From Arthrobacter_E sp044748305 (GTDB taxonomy: Bacteria > Actinomycetota > Actinomycetes > Actinomycetales > Micrococcaceae): a stretch of 64,000 nucleotides of DNA. Each line of letters begins with the position of its first letter. The first letter of the stretch is position 1. The notes beneath the pieces were generated by a model. The model was not told the origin of the DNA and did no database searches. It saw only the letters and a list, made by a program, of their open reading frames with translations. Below are positions 19,064-26,847 of this stretch, piece after piece. A program made the position numbers and the translations under genes. The DNA lies in contig NZ_JBIVFT010000007.1 of NCBI RefSeq assembly GCF_044748305.1, positions 1 to 64,000 on the forward strand, written 5' to 3'.

Positions 19064-19693
19064 TCAGATGCTGTACTCGGCGGGTCCGCGGACCCGCGAG
19101 TGCCTGCCCGCCTGGAAACGGTAACCGCCTCCGCGCACAGTTTCCACTACATGACGCACGGGTCCGAGTTTCCGCCGGATCCGGCTGACGTACACGTCGA
19201 TGGAACGGGGAGCCGCCGTCGCGTCCAGGGAGATCAGGAAGTCCGCGAGCTCCTGGCGCGGAACGGAGCGGGAGCAGTGCTGCACCAGGTAGCGCAGCAA
19301 ACGGTACTCGACCCCGCTGAAAGACACCGGCACGCCGTCGACGCGCACCTGGTCGGCGGCGAGGTCGACGTCGACCTCGTGTACGTGGGCCGACTCGTCC
19401 GCGGCATCCTCGTCTGCTTCGGCGAGGGCCGCCGCATCCTCGGCCAGCGAGGCTTCCCGGGCCGCTTCGAGGGCGGCGTCCGGGACGTTCCAGACCATCG
19501 CCTCAGCGTTGGCGTTGAGGTCGTGCAGGTGAGTGAGGATGAGTTCCTCGATGCGGGCGAACTGTTCGTCCGTCAGCTCCTGCGGTGTCTGGAAGAAGAG
19601 CGCTGCCCCGTGGGCGGCCATCCGGGGACGGGCGCCGCCCACCGGGCCGGGATGGCCCGTACTGGAGCGATGGTGAATTGCCTGCGCGCTCAT
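19064..19693 (-). CDS. Winged-helix DNA-binding protein without a receiver domain
   Basis: 209 residues. The C-terminal 95 form an OmpR/PhoB-type winged helix (VSFSGVEYRLLRYLVQHCSRSVPRQEL, then RSIDVYVSRIRRKLG and VRGGGYRFQ). The N-terminal half has no receiver phospho-acceptor pattern; it holds a short folded segment (ELTDEQFARIEELILTHLHDLNANAEAM) and an acidic, Ala-rich linker. It lies 9 bp after allB on the same strand, so it is likely in that operon. It could regulate purine-base catabolism, but the pairing is the only evidence. Confidence 0.8.
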   Translation of the reverse strand: MSAQAIHHRSSTGHPGPVGGARPRMAAHGAALFFQTPQELTDEQFARIEELILTHLHDLNANAEAMVWNVPDAALEAAREASLAEDAAALAEADEDAADESAHVHEVDVDLAADQVRVDGVPVSFSGVEYRLLRYLVQHCSRSVPRQELADFLISLDATAAPRSIDVYVSRIRRKLGPVRHVVETVRGGGYRFQAGRHSRVRGPAEYSI

Positions 19694-19702
19694 GGCTGCC
19701 GC

Positions 19703-21061
19703 CTAGATGCCCCCGCGGCGGATCAGCTTGCCGATCTGCTGGGTGCCGTCGGCCACCTGGCCGCGGAGGTAGGTCTTGCGGACGACACCGGAGAGGGCGC
19801 GGCCGTCGTACGGAGTGATGGGGTTCTTGTGGCGCAGCTTCTTCACGTCCACGACGAACGCATCGTCCGCGGCGAAGATGGAGAAGTCGGCGTCGTAGCC
19901 GACCGCGATGAGGCCCTTGTTGGGGACCCGGGCGATCTCGGCCGGTCGTGTGGACATCCAGGAGACGACCTTCTCCAGGGGGATGCCGCGGTGCCGGGCT
20001 TCGGTCCAGATCAGGGACAGGCCCAGCTGAAGGGAGGACACGCCGCCCCACGCCACCGCGAAGTCACCGTTCTCCAGGTCTTTGAGGTCCAGAGTGCTGG
20101 GCGAGTGGTCCGAGACGATGCTGTCGATGGTGCCCTCCTCCAGGCCCTTCCACAGCAGTTCGCGGTTGGACGCCTCACGGATGGGCGGGCAGCACTTGAA
20201 GGCCGTGGCGCCGTTCGGGATCTCCTCGGCGTTCAGGGTCAGGTAGTGCGGGCACGTCTCCACGGTCAGGTTCACACCGTCACGCTTGGCCGAAGCGATC
20301 ATGGGAAGCGCGTCGGAGGAGGAGAGGTGCAGGATGTGGGCGCGGGCGCCGGTCCAGCGGGTGCGCTCGATGACCTCGGCGATGGCCTTGTTCTCGGCAC
20401 CGCGGGGGCGGGAGGCCAGGAACTTGGCGTAGACGTCGCCCTCGGCGCTCGGTGCGTGGTCGATCGCGTGGGAGTCCTCGGCGTGCACCAGCATGAGGGA
20501 GTCGAACTTGCGCAGTTCGGCCAGGTCCGTCTCCATCTCGTCCGCTTCCAGGTGCGGGAACTCGTCCACGCCGGAGTGGAGGAGGAAGCACTTGAAGCCG
20601 AACACGCCGGCGTCGTGCAACGGGCGGAGGTTGGCGGTGTTGCCGGGGATCGCGCCACCCCAGAACCCGACGTCCACGAAGGCCTGGTCGCGCGCCACGG
20701 AGCGCTTGAGTTCCAGGTTCTCCACGCTGGTGGTGGGAGGAATCGAGTTCAGCGGCATGTCGATGATGGTGGTGACGCCGCCGGCCGCGGCGGCGCGGGT
20801 GGCGGAGGCGAAGCCCTCCCACTCGGTGCGGCCGGGTTCGTTGACGTGCACGTGCGTGTCGACCAGGCCTGGGATGAGGGTCTCGTCCTCGCCGAGATCG
20901 ATGGTCTCGGCGCCCACCAGGCCGTTGCCCAGCGGTTCCATGGCCACGATGCGGCCATCCTTGACGGCGACCTCACGAGGGGCGATGCCCGCACTGGTCA
21001 GCACGCGCTGGCCGCGGATGACGAGGTCGAACGGTGCGGTGGTGTTCTGTTCTTCAGACAT
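19703..21061 (-). CDS. allB: Allantoinase
   Basis: Hydrolyses allantoin to allantoate. The 452-residue product is a cyclic amidohydrolase with metal-binding DTHVHVNEPGRTEWEGF, the carbamylated-Lys segment FGFKCFLLHSG, the His-bearing CPHYLTL and the Asp site VSDHSPST. The start, ATG 21061, lies inside the last codons of the glycerate-kinase gene, indicating coupling. It fits between UraD (allantoin supply) and the glyoxylate genes upstream; allantoate hydrolase and ureidoglycolate lyase are not in the window. Confidence 0.96.
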   Translation of the reverse strand: MSEEQNTTAPFDLVIRGQRVLTSAGIAPREVAVKDGRIVAMEPLGNGLVGAETIDLGEDETLIPGLVDTHVHVNEPGRTEWEGFASATRAAAAGGVTTIIDMPLNSIPPTTSVENLELKRSVARDQAFVDVGFWGGAIPGNTANLRPLHDAGVFGFKCFLLHSGVDEFPHLEADEMETDLAELRKFDSLMLVHAEDSHAIDHAPSAEGDVYAKFLASRPRGAENKAIAEVIERTRWTGARAHILHLSSSDALPMIASAKRDGVNLTVETCPHYLTLNAEEIPNGATAFKCCPPIREASNRELLWKGLEEGTIDSIVSDHSPSTLDLKDLENGDFAVAWGGVSSLQLGLSLIWTEARHRGIPLEKVVSWMSTRPAEIARVPNKGLIAVGYDADFSIFAADDAFVVDVKKLRHKNPITPYDGRALSGVVRKTYLRGQVADGTQQIGKLIRRGGI

Positions 21062-22211
21062 GCTGATCCTGTTCCTGGTTGCTCTGCTTGATCAGGCTGG
21101 TTCCGATGATGGTTCCGAGTTTCTCCACGAGGGGCCCGGCGTTGTTGATGCATTTGTCGACATCTTCCTCGATGCCGGTCAAGGAGTACACGGCCTGGAA
21201 GCCGGATGTGGAAATCTGCTCCTCGTTGAGCGTGGTGCGGCCGCAGACGGCCACGATGGGGATCCCTGCGGCGCGTGCCGCGTCGGCCACGCCCATGGGG
21301 GTCTTGCCGCCGAGGCTCTGCTCGTCGAGGCTGCCTTCGCCGGTGATCACGAGTCCCGCGCCGCCGAGTTTGGCGGCCAGGCCGGTGAAGTCCAGTACGA
21401 CGTCGACACCGCGGCGCCGCTCGGCGTTCAGCACGGCGAGGGCGGCATAGCCGACCCCACCGGCGGCTCCCGCGCCGGGGGCGGCTGCGTCGAGGGCCGC
21501 CTTCGCGCCGATCTCCCGTCCGAGGACCTCCACGAAGTGAGCCAGAGCGGCGTCGAGCTCGGTGACGTCCTCCGGGCTGAGGCCCTTCTGGGGGCCGAAG
21601 ATCGCGGGGGCGCCGTTGGCTCCGAGAAGGGGATTGTCGACGTCGCTGGCGAGGATGAACCGGGTGTCCTCCAGCCGGACGTCGAGCCCGGAGAGGTCGA
21701 TGCGGTCGAGCCCGGCCAGAGCCGCGCCGCCGTCGGGCAGCTCGTGGCCGGAAGCGTCGAGGAAGCGGCCGCCGAGGCCCTTGATGACTCCGACGCCACC
21801 GTCGGTGTTGGCGCTGCCGCCGACGCCGAGGATCACGGTGCGGGCGCCCGCGTCGAGCGCTGCCCGGATGAGTTGGCCGGTGCCCAGGCTCGTGGCGCCG
21901 CGGCCGTCCTTGACACCGTCCGGGAGGACGGCGAGGCCGGAAGCGAGGGCCATCTCGATGACGGCCTCATCGCCGCGGAGGGCCAGATCGGCATCCAGCG
22001 GCTGGCCCGTGGGCCCGGCGACGCGCACGGTGCGCGGGCTGAATCCGGAACCGATGGCGGCGTCGAGTGTTCCTTCGCCGCCGTCGGCCACGGGGAGGCC
22101 CAGTACCTCCAAGGAGGGGTCCGCGGCGAGCAGGCCGGCCTCCAGGTGCTCCACGACCTCGGGGGCCGAGAGCGAGCCCTTGAACTTGTCCGGGGCGATC
22201 ACGATCCGCAT
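21054..22211 (-). CDS. Glycerate kinase (GarK/GlxK family)
   Basis: Phosphorylates D-glycerate made by the Gcl-GlxR route, linking allantoin carbon to glycolysis. The 385-residue length fits the GK1 family. Motifs seen: IAPDKFKGSLSAPEVVEHLEAGL at the start, LPVADGGEGTLDA, GVGGSANTDGGVGVI, GAKAALDAAAPGAGAAGGVGYA and LVITGEGSLDEQSLGGKTPMGVA. AAGGAG precedes the ATG with good spacing. It overlaps the next gene, allB, by 8 bp. Whether the product is 2- or 3-phosphoglycerate is not decided by sequence. Confidence 0.93.
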   Translation of the reverse strand: MRIVIAPDKFKGSLSAPEVVEHLEAGLLAADPSLEVLGLPVADGGEGTLDAAIGSGFSPRTVRVAGPTGQPLDADLALRGDEAVIEMALASGLAVLPDGVKDGRGATSLGTGQLIRAALDAGARTVILGVGGSANTDGGVGVIKGLGGRFLDASGHELPDGGAALAGLDRIDLSGLDVRLEDTRFILASDVDNPLLGANGAPAIFGPQKGLSPEDVTELDAALAHFVEVLGREIGAKAALDAAAPGAGAAGGVGYAALAVLNAERRRGVDVVLDFTGLAAKLGGAGLVITGEGSLDEQSLGGKTPMGVADAARAAGIPIVAVCGRTTLNEEQISTSGFQAVYSLTGIEEDVDKCINNAGPLVEKLGTIIGTSLIKQSNQEQDQHV

Positions 22212-22250
22212 GCTGGACTCCTTCGTCGGTGCGGGGCGGGTGGTTCAGAT

Positions 22251-22294
22251 CGGGCGGGCCGCCGTGCCGGATGATCGGCAGGGCGGCCCGCCCG
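22251..22294 (-). terminator. G+C-rich hairpin between gcl and glycerate kinase
   Basis: Perfect 13-bp inverted repeat (CGGGCGGGCCGCC at 22251-22263 and its complement at 22282-22294) just upstream of the glycerate-kinase start. Together with the hairpin at 22335 it could reduce read-through from gcl. Confidence 0.45.
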
Positions 22295-22334
22295 GGGTGT
22301 GTTCAGCCTAGCCTCCTGAGAGGCCCTGTTGAGC

Positions 22335-22349
22335 GTCCCCGAAGGGGAC
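22335..22349 (-). terminator. C(UUCG)G hairpin directly after gcl
   Basis: On the transcribed strand GTCCCCTTCGGGGAC forms a stem closed by the very stable C(UUCG)G tetraloop, 7 nt past the gcl stop. There is no U-run; it may serve as a 3'-end stabiliser or weak terminator. Confidence 0.5.
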
Positions 22350-22355
22350 TGAACA

Positions 22356-24134
22356 CTAGTCGAGCAGCGCGACGATCGCGGTCGGGGCGTCGGCGCCCTT
22401 CTCCGCGAGTTCCTCGAACTCGGTCAGGTTGTCCAGCTCGGTGCCCATGGAGATGTTGGTGATCTTCTCGAGGATCACTTCCACCACCACCGGGACCTGG
22501 AACTCCTCGATGAGGGCGCGGGCCTTCTCGAAGGCGGCACCCAGATCGTCCGGGTTCTGCACCCGGATGGCCTTGCAGCCCAGACCTTCAACCACCTTGA
22601 CGTGATCCACGCCGTAGCCCTCGGTCTCCGGGGAGTTGATGTTCTCGAACGCCAGGGAGACGTTCTGCTCCATCTTGAAACCGCGCTGAGACTGACGGAT
22701 CAGGCCGAGGTAGGAGTTGTTCACCACCACGTGGATGTACGGCAGGTTGAACTGCGCGCCCACGGCCAGCTCTTCGATCATGAACTGGAAGTCGTAGTCA
22801 CCGGAGAGGGCCACCACGGTCTCGCCCGGCTTGCCGCGCACGACGCCGAGAGCGGCCGGAGCGGTCCAGCCCAGCGGGCCGGCCTGACCGGCGTTGATCC
22901 ACTTGCGGGCGCCGAAGACGTGCAGCATCTGCGCACCGGCGATCTGGGACAGGCCGATGGTGGACACATAGGTGGTGTCCTTGCCGAAGGCGCTGTTCAT
23001 CTCCTGGTACACGCGCTGCGGCTTGATCGGCACGTTGTCGAAGTTGGTCTTGCGCTGCAGCTTGCCCTTCTTCTCCTGGGAGGCGTCCACCCAGGCTGTG
23101 TAGTCGGTCAGCTGACCGGCGGCCTTGCGCTCCTTGGCCAGGCGCACCAGGCTCTCCAGGGCGGCACCGGCGTCGGAGGCGATGCCCAGATCCGGCGCGA
23201 ACACGCGGCCGATCTGGGTGGGCTCGATGTCGATGTGCACGAACTTGCGGCCCTGGGTGTAGAGGTCCAGGCCACCCGTGTGACGGTTGGCCCAGCGGTT
23301 GCCGATGCCGATGACGAAGTCCGACTCCAGGAAGGTGGCGTTGCCGTAGCGGTGCGAGGTCTGCAGACCCACCATGCCGGCCATCAGCTTGTGGTCGTCC
23401 GGGATGGTGCCCCAGCCCATGAGGGTCGGGATGACCGGCACGTTCAGGGTCTCGGCCAGCTCCACCAGCTTGTCAGAGGCACCGGCGTTGATGATGCCGC
23501 CACCGGCGACGATCAGCGGGCGCTCGGAGGCCAGCAGCATGTCCAGGGCCTTGTTCAGCTGGACGTCGTTGGCGGCCGGCTTGGAGGCGGCGAGGGGCTC
23601 GTAGGCGTCGATGTCGAATTCGATCTCGGCCATCTGCACATCGAAGGGGAGGTCCAGCAGGACCGGGCCCGGGCGGCCGGAGCGCATGAGCTGGAAGGCC
23701 TTCTGGAAGGCGCCGGGGACCTGGCCGGGCTCCAGGATGGTCATGGCCATCTTGGTGACAGGCTTGGCGATGGACTCGATGTCCACGGCCTGGAAGTCTT
23801 CCTTGTGCAGCTTGGCGACCGGGGCCTGCCCGGTGATGCAGAGCATCGGGATGGAGTCCGCGAAGGACGCGTACAGGCCGGTGATCATGTCGGTACCGGC
23901 GGGGCCGGAGGTGCCGATGCAGATGCCGATGTTGCCATCGGCGGCGCGGGAGTAGCCGTCAGCCATGTGGCTGGCGCCTTCCACGTGGCGGGCCAGCGTG
24001 TGGCGGATGCCACCGTTGGCGCGCATCGCGGAATAGAAGGGGTTGATCGCCGCGCCGGGCAGGCCGAACGCCTCGATGGCGCCTTCCTTCACCAGGATGG
24101 CTACGGCAGCGTCAACGGTGCGCATCTTTGCCAT
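22356..24134 (-). CDS. gcl: Glyoxylate carboligase
   Basis: ThDP- and FAD-dependent enzyme that joins two glyoxylates to tartronate semialdehyde with loss of CO2. The 592-residue length matches. The N-terminal motif RHVEGASHMADGY puts Val at residue 51, the position where Gcl differs from other ThDP enzymes, which have Glu. The ThDP-binding GDYDFQFMIEEL region and NNSYLGLIRQSQ follow. AGGAG lies before the ATG. Gene order hyi-glxR-gcl-glycerate kinase-allB on one strand gives a complete glyoxylate-to-phosphoglycerate route. Confidence 0.97.
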   Translation of the reverse strand: MAKMRTVDAAVAILVKEGAIEAFGLPGAAINPFYSAMRANGGIRHTLARHVEGASHMADGYSRAADGNIGICIGTSGPAGTDMITGLYASFADSIPMLCITGQAPVAKLHKEDFQAVDIESIAKPVTKMAMTILEPGQVPGAFQKAFQLMRSGRPGPVLLDLPFDVQMAEIEFDIDAYEPLAASKPAANDVQLNKALDMLLASERPLIVAGGGIINAGASDKLVELAETLNVPVIPTLMGWGTIPDDHKLMAGMVGLQTSHRYGNATFLESDFVIGIGNRWANRHTGGLDLYTQGRKFVHIDIEPTQIGRVFAPDLGIASDAGAALESLVRLAKERKAAGQLTDYTAWVDASQEKKGKLQRKTNFDNVPIKPQRVYQEMNSAFGKDTTYVSTIGLSQIAGAQMLHVFGARKWINAGQAGPLGWTAPAALGVVRGKPGETVVALSGDYDFQFMIEELAVGAQFNLPYIHVVVNNSYLGLIRQSQRGFKMEQNVSLAFENINSPETEGYGVDHVKVVEGLGCKAIRVQNPDDLGAAFEKARALIEEFQVPVVVEVILEKITNISMGTELDNLTEFEELAEKGADAPTAIVALLD

Positions 24135-24168
24135 TTTGTGCTCCTAATAAGCGTTGAAAAGTAAGGGT

Positions 24169-24272
24169 GTACGACGGCGGCCGCCTGCCCGGCCATCCGC
24201 CCGGCAGTTATGGAGGTGCCGGGGAGAAGCGGGTGGTGGGTTCGTTGCGAGAGTCGGCTGCCGCCGTCGTAC
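24169..24272. repeat. Inverted repeat with long loop between gcl and glxR
   Basis: 13-bp arms (GTACGACGGCGGC at 24169-24181 and its complement at 24260-24272) with a 78-nt loop in the gene-free 225-bp gap between glxR and gcl. It could form a hairpin or be the remains of two terminators; nothing else is seen in the gap except the gcl ribosome site. Confidence 0.5.
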
Positions 24273-24359
24273 GGATCTGTGTTGTTGTGTGTCCCCGGCG
24301 GCCCGGTTGTGGCGGTGTTTCCTGCTGGAAGTCACCACAACTGAGCACGCAACGGAGGG

Positions 24360-25238
24360 TCAGTTCTTGCCGGCGAGCTCGTTGGTGAGCTTGAAGAGGC
24401 CGGAGTGGTCCAGGCCGCCGTCGCCGCGGGCGACGAGGGAGGAGACCAGCTGCGCCACGGCGGAGCCGAGCGGGACGACGACGCCGGCCTCGCGGGCGGC
24501 GGAGGTGACGATGCCGAGGTCCTTGTTGTGGAGGGCCAGGCGGAAGCCGGGGTCGAAGTTGCGGTCGAGCATCTTCTGACCCTTCTGATCCAGGACCTTG
24601 GAGCCGGCGAGGCCGCCACCGAGGACCTTGAGAGCCGCGTCGGTGTCGACGCCGTAGGCCTCGAGGAAGGCGACCGCCTCGGCGAGAGCCTGGATGTTGA
24701 CGGCCACGATCAGCTGGTTGGCAGCCTTCACGGTCTGGCCGGAGCCGGAGGGGCCGACGTGGACGATGGTCTTGCCCACGGCGTTGAGGACGGGCTGAGC
24801 GGCCTCGAAATCAGCGGCTTCGCCACCGACCATGATGGAGAGGACGCCGTCGATGGCACCCTGCTCGCCACCGGAGACGGGGCCGTCGAGCGGGCGGAGG
24901 CCGGCTTCGCGGGCGTCTGCGGAGAGACGAGCGGAGACGTCCGGGCGGATGGACGAGGCATCGACCCAGAGGGCGCCGGACTTCGCGTTGGCGAAGACAC
25001 CTTCGGGGCCGGAGACCACGCCTTCGACGTCCGGGGAGTCCGGGACCATGGTGATGATGACGTCGGCGTCCTGAACGGACTCGGCGATGCTGGAGGCGCC
25101 CTTGCCGCCGGCGGCCACGAGGGCGTCGATCTTGTCCTGGGAGCGGTTGAAGCCGGTGACGGTGAAGCCGGCGTTGACGAGGTTCTTGGCCATGGGGAGG
25201 CCCATGATGCCGAGGCCGATGACGGTGACGTTGGTCAT
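24360..25238 (-). CDS. glxR: 2-Hydroxy-3-oxopropionate (tartronate semialdehyde) reductase
   Basis: Reduces tartronate semialdehyde, the Gcl product, to D-glycerate. The 292-residue product belongs to the beta-hydroxyacid dehydrogenase family: N-terminal NAD(P)-binding GLGIMGLPMAKNL, the substrate signature PLDGPVSGGEQGA and the catalytic Lys in GSGQTVKAANQLIV. AAAGGA precedes the ATG. It sits between hyi (53 bp upstream) and gcl, consistent with one regulon. Confidence 0.95.
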   Translation of the reverse strand: MTNVTVIGLGIMGLPMAKNLVNAGFTVTGFNRSQDKIDALVAAGGKGASSIAESVQDADVIITMVPDSPDVEGVVSGPEGVFANAKSGALWVDASSIRPDVSARLSADAREAGLRPLDGPVSGGEQGAIDGVLSIMVGGEAADFEAAQPVLNAVGKTIVHVGPSGSGQTVKAANQLIVAVNIQALAEAVAFLEAYGVDTDAALKVLGGGLAGSKVLDQKGQKMLDRNFDPGFRLALHNKDLGIVTSAAREAGVVVPLGSAVAQLVSSLVARGDGGLDHSGLFKLTNELAGKN

Positions 25239-25290
25239 TGGAAGTCCTTTAATATCGTTCGTTCTGAGGTGGCTGTCAGTGGCGCCGCGG

Positions 25291-26073
25291 TCAGCGGACC
25301 AGCCAGGTGAAGGCGGATTCCTGCGGCTGCTTGTACTCGAGGGCGATCGCGCCGTCGTAGCCGAGCTCGCGGCTGCGGGTGACCCACTCGCCGAGGGGGA
25401 GTTCGCCGGTGCCGGGGGCTCCGCGGCCGGGGTTGTCGGCGATCTGGATGTGGCCGAAGTCCTTGGCGTGGTTCTCGATCACGGCGGCGACGTCGTCACC
25501 GTTGACTGCCAGGTGGTAGAAGTCCGCCAGGAACTTGACGTTGTCCACGCCGGCTTCCTGGGTCTTGGCGATGACCGCGAAGGTGTCCGCGGCCGTCTTC
25601 AGCGGGTAGGCGGGGGTGCCGGAGACCGGCTCCAGGAGGACGGTGCCGCCGATCTTCGCGACGCCTTCCGCGGCGGCGACCAGGTTCTTCAGACCGAGCT
25701 CGTCCTGCTCCTCCGGAGTGAAACCGTCGAGGCGGTTGCCGTAGAGGGCATTGAACGCCTTGGTGCCGAGGCGCTCACCGATGCCGGCGACGACGTCGAT
25801 GTTGTCCTTGAATTCGCCGCAGCGGCCCTTCCAGGAGACCAAGCCGCGGTCGCCGCCGGGCATGTCGCCGGCGAAGAAGTTCAGGCCGGCCAGCTGCACG
25901 CCGGCGTCGTTGATGGCGTTGACGAAGGCGTCCACGTCCGCGTCGGCGGGGACGGCTTCGGTGAAGGGCCACCAGAACTCGACGGCGTCGAAGCCCGCGG
26001 CCTTGGCGGCGGCCGGGCGCTCCAGGAGGGGGAGCTCGGTCAAGAGGATTGAGCAGTTCACGGAGTAGGTCAT
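25291..26073 (-). CDS. hyi: Hydroxypyruvate isomerase (TIM-barrel)
   Basis: Interconverts hydroxypyruvate and tartronate semialdehyde, feeding GlxR. About 260 residues of the Hyi/IolE-type xylose-isomerase-like barrel: N-terminal NCSILLTELPLLERPAAAKAAGFDAVEFWWPF, then LLEPVSGTPAYPL, FLADFYHLAVNGDD and HIQIADNPGRGAPGTGEL, which carry the metal-binding Glu, Asp and His. ATG 26073 is chosen by homology of the first strand; an extension to 26136 has no family support. It is first gene of the glyoxylate operon. Confidence 0.93.
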   Translation of the reverse strand: MTYSVNCSILLTELPLLERPAAAKAAGFDAVEFWWPFTEAVPADADVDAFVNAINDAGVQLAGLNFFAGDMPGGDRGLVSWKGRCGEFKDNIDVVAGIGERLGTKAFNALYGNRLDGFTPEEQDELGLKNLVAAAEGVAKIGGTVLLEPVSGTPAYPLKTAADTFAVIAKTQEAGVDNVKFLADFYHLAVNGDDVAAVIENHAKDFGHIQIADNPGRGAPGTGELPLGEWVTRSRELGYDGAIALEYKQPQESAFTWLVR

Positions 26074-26144
26074 GTCGTGTCCTTCCCGGGCGGCGTTGCC
26101 CTGCAGTTTTCTGGTCCTTCCACCCTGCTGTGCCACTGTGGATG

Positions 26145-26182
26145 TTTCCGCAGAGTGGAAAGAAAGTTTTGCTTAGTGAAAA
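26145..26182. promoter_or_regulatory. Two tandem operator-like boxes upstream of hyi
   Basis: TTTCCGCAGAGTGGAAA (26145-26161) and TTTTGCTTAGTGAAAA (26167-26182) are similar imperfect palindromes of the form TTTnnGCnnAGTGnAAA, spaced in tandem 70-110 bp upstream of the hyi start. They are good candidates for an IclR/AllR-like regulator of the allantoin-glyoxylate operon. The uraD upstream site is a looser relative. Confidence 0.5.
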
Positions 26183-26286
26183 GTCTACGAAGGGCGGAGA
26201 GGGGCGTCAAGTGGGTTGGGTCACGCGAAGGGTGATGGGATACAAAAATCTGATGTGTTTGGAGGGGTGGAGGGCGCGCCAGGGGG

Positions 26287-26352
26287 TTTCGGTGCCCGGA
26301 TTTCGTCCGGATGTCCCAATCGCCGCACTCGGACGAAATCCGGGCACCGAAA
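26287..26352. repeat. Long palindrome (23-bp arms, 20-nt loop)
   Basis: Perfect arms 26287-26309 (TTTCGGTGCCCGG then ATTTCGTCCG) and 26330-26352. It lies in the divergent upstream region between hyi and cas3, so it is not in a terminator position. It begins TTTC and ends GAAA like the family B palindromes. The 774-bp interval 26074-26847 holds no gene; it contains operators, two palindromes and the mini-CRISPR. Confidence 0.9.
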
Positions 26353-26418
26353 AGTGAGGAACGTGCGGCGGGCGGCTACTGGTGGCGCGACGGAGTGTTC
26401 AGTGCGGCCATCGCCGGA

Positions 26419-26465
26419 TTTCCGCGCCCCAATTGACTTTCGGTGCCGATATTGGGGCGCGGAAA
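26419..26465. repeat. Palindrome, family B relative (15-bp arms, 17-nt loop)
   Basis: Arms TTTCCGCGCCCCAAT (26419-26433) and ATTGGGGCGCGGAAA (26451-26465) are exact complements. The GCCCCAAT / ATTGGGGC inner part is the same as the centre of the palindromes at 42384 and 46890, here opened by a 17-nt loop that contains TTTCGGTGCC, the start of the neighbouring palindrome. Confidence 0.85.
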
Positions 26466-26595
26466 GCAAACTGGGGTACGGATTTGAGGCCGGGGCGGCC
26501 AGATGCGGCGGCGCGGCAAAATTCTTGTCAGCGGTGTGGGCTAGCTTCAGGCGAGGCATGGGAGTACCGTAGCTTCACGGAGTAGGAGCAGTCAA

Positions 26596-26618
26596 TCAAC
26601 CGCTCAAATTCCCAAGTT
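26596..26618 (-). promoter_or_regulatory. Probable self-target of the mini-CRISPR guide in the cas upstream region
   Basis: Read on the minus strand from 26615, TTGGGAATTTGAGCGGT matches the guide TTGGGTATTTCTGCGGT at positions 1-5, 7-10 and 13-17; position 20 also matches. Mismatches fall at 6, 11, 12, 18 and 19, then 21-24. Cascade does not read positions 6, 12, 18 and 24, so the pattern fits real binding with an incomplete duplex. The trinucleotide on the PAM side is AAC (26616-26618), different from the repeat-end CCC. The site lies about 230 bp upstream of cas3. Binding here could repress cas transcription. Confidence 0.65.
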
Positions 26619-26622
26619 CGAA

Positions 26623-26708
26623 GAGAGGAATTCCCCCAGATGAAGCTTGGAGGAGCACCTTGACCGCAGAAATACCCAAGGGTTCATTCCCGCAGATGCG
26701 GGAAGCTT
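26623..26708 (-). CRISPR. Degenerate mini-CRISPR (CreR-like guide) divergent from cas3
   Basis: On the minus strand, 26708-26680 is a degenerate copy of the array repeat: 22 of 29 bases match, with an intact stem CCCGCA-TC-TGCGGG and the 5'-handle ATGAACCC (array: ATGAGCCC). A 31-nt spacer follows (26679-26649), then a more decayed second repeat from 26648 (AAGCTTC-ATCTGGGGGAAT), which has lost 4 bases of the stem. The repeats are 60 bp apart; the array period is 61. A possible -10 (TAGGCT, complement of 26713-26718) would put the RNA start at the first repeat. Cas6e could process the first repeat to give a guide beginning UUGGGUAUUU. The arrangement matches Cas-regulating (CreR) guides known from several type I and V-A systems. 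Confidence 0.75.
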
Positions 26709-26847
26709 CTTCAGCCTAGTGGACTCGTCCATTGTCGGGTGGCCAGACCGACTCGGACGACACGAAAGGTTGATGGGGAAGTGTTCCCGGAGCGAGCGCA
26801 CAGCCTTGATACATTGCAGCAACCTGGCCTTGAAGTGGAGGTCAGGA

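Noticed and set aside
22251..22294. Riboswitch upstream of glycerate kinase
   Set aside because: Only simple hairpins are seen; no known aptamer pattern is recognised.
22602..24164. 520-codon plus-strand frame opposite gcl
   Set aside because: Antisense shadow of a highly conserved gene; Val/Gly/His-rich with no domain.
26206..26220. TTGGGT at 26215 as an alternative target of the mini-CRISPR guide
   Set aside because: The match stops after six bases and the flank is GGG; the site at 26596-26615 is far better.
26216..26572. Reading frames of about 110 codons on both strands between hyi and cas3
   Set aside because: They cover two palindromes, have no recognisable protein features and no ribosome site.
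26647..26847. Extension of the cas3 frame upstream to 26647
   Set aside because: It runs through the mini-CRISPR, lacks Cas3 homology, and GTG 26848 has a strong GGAGG site.
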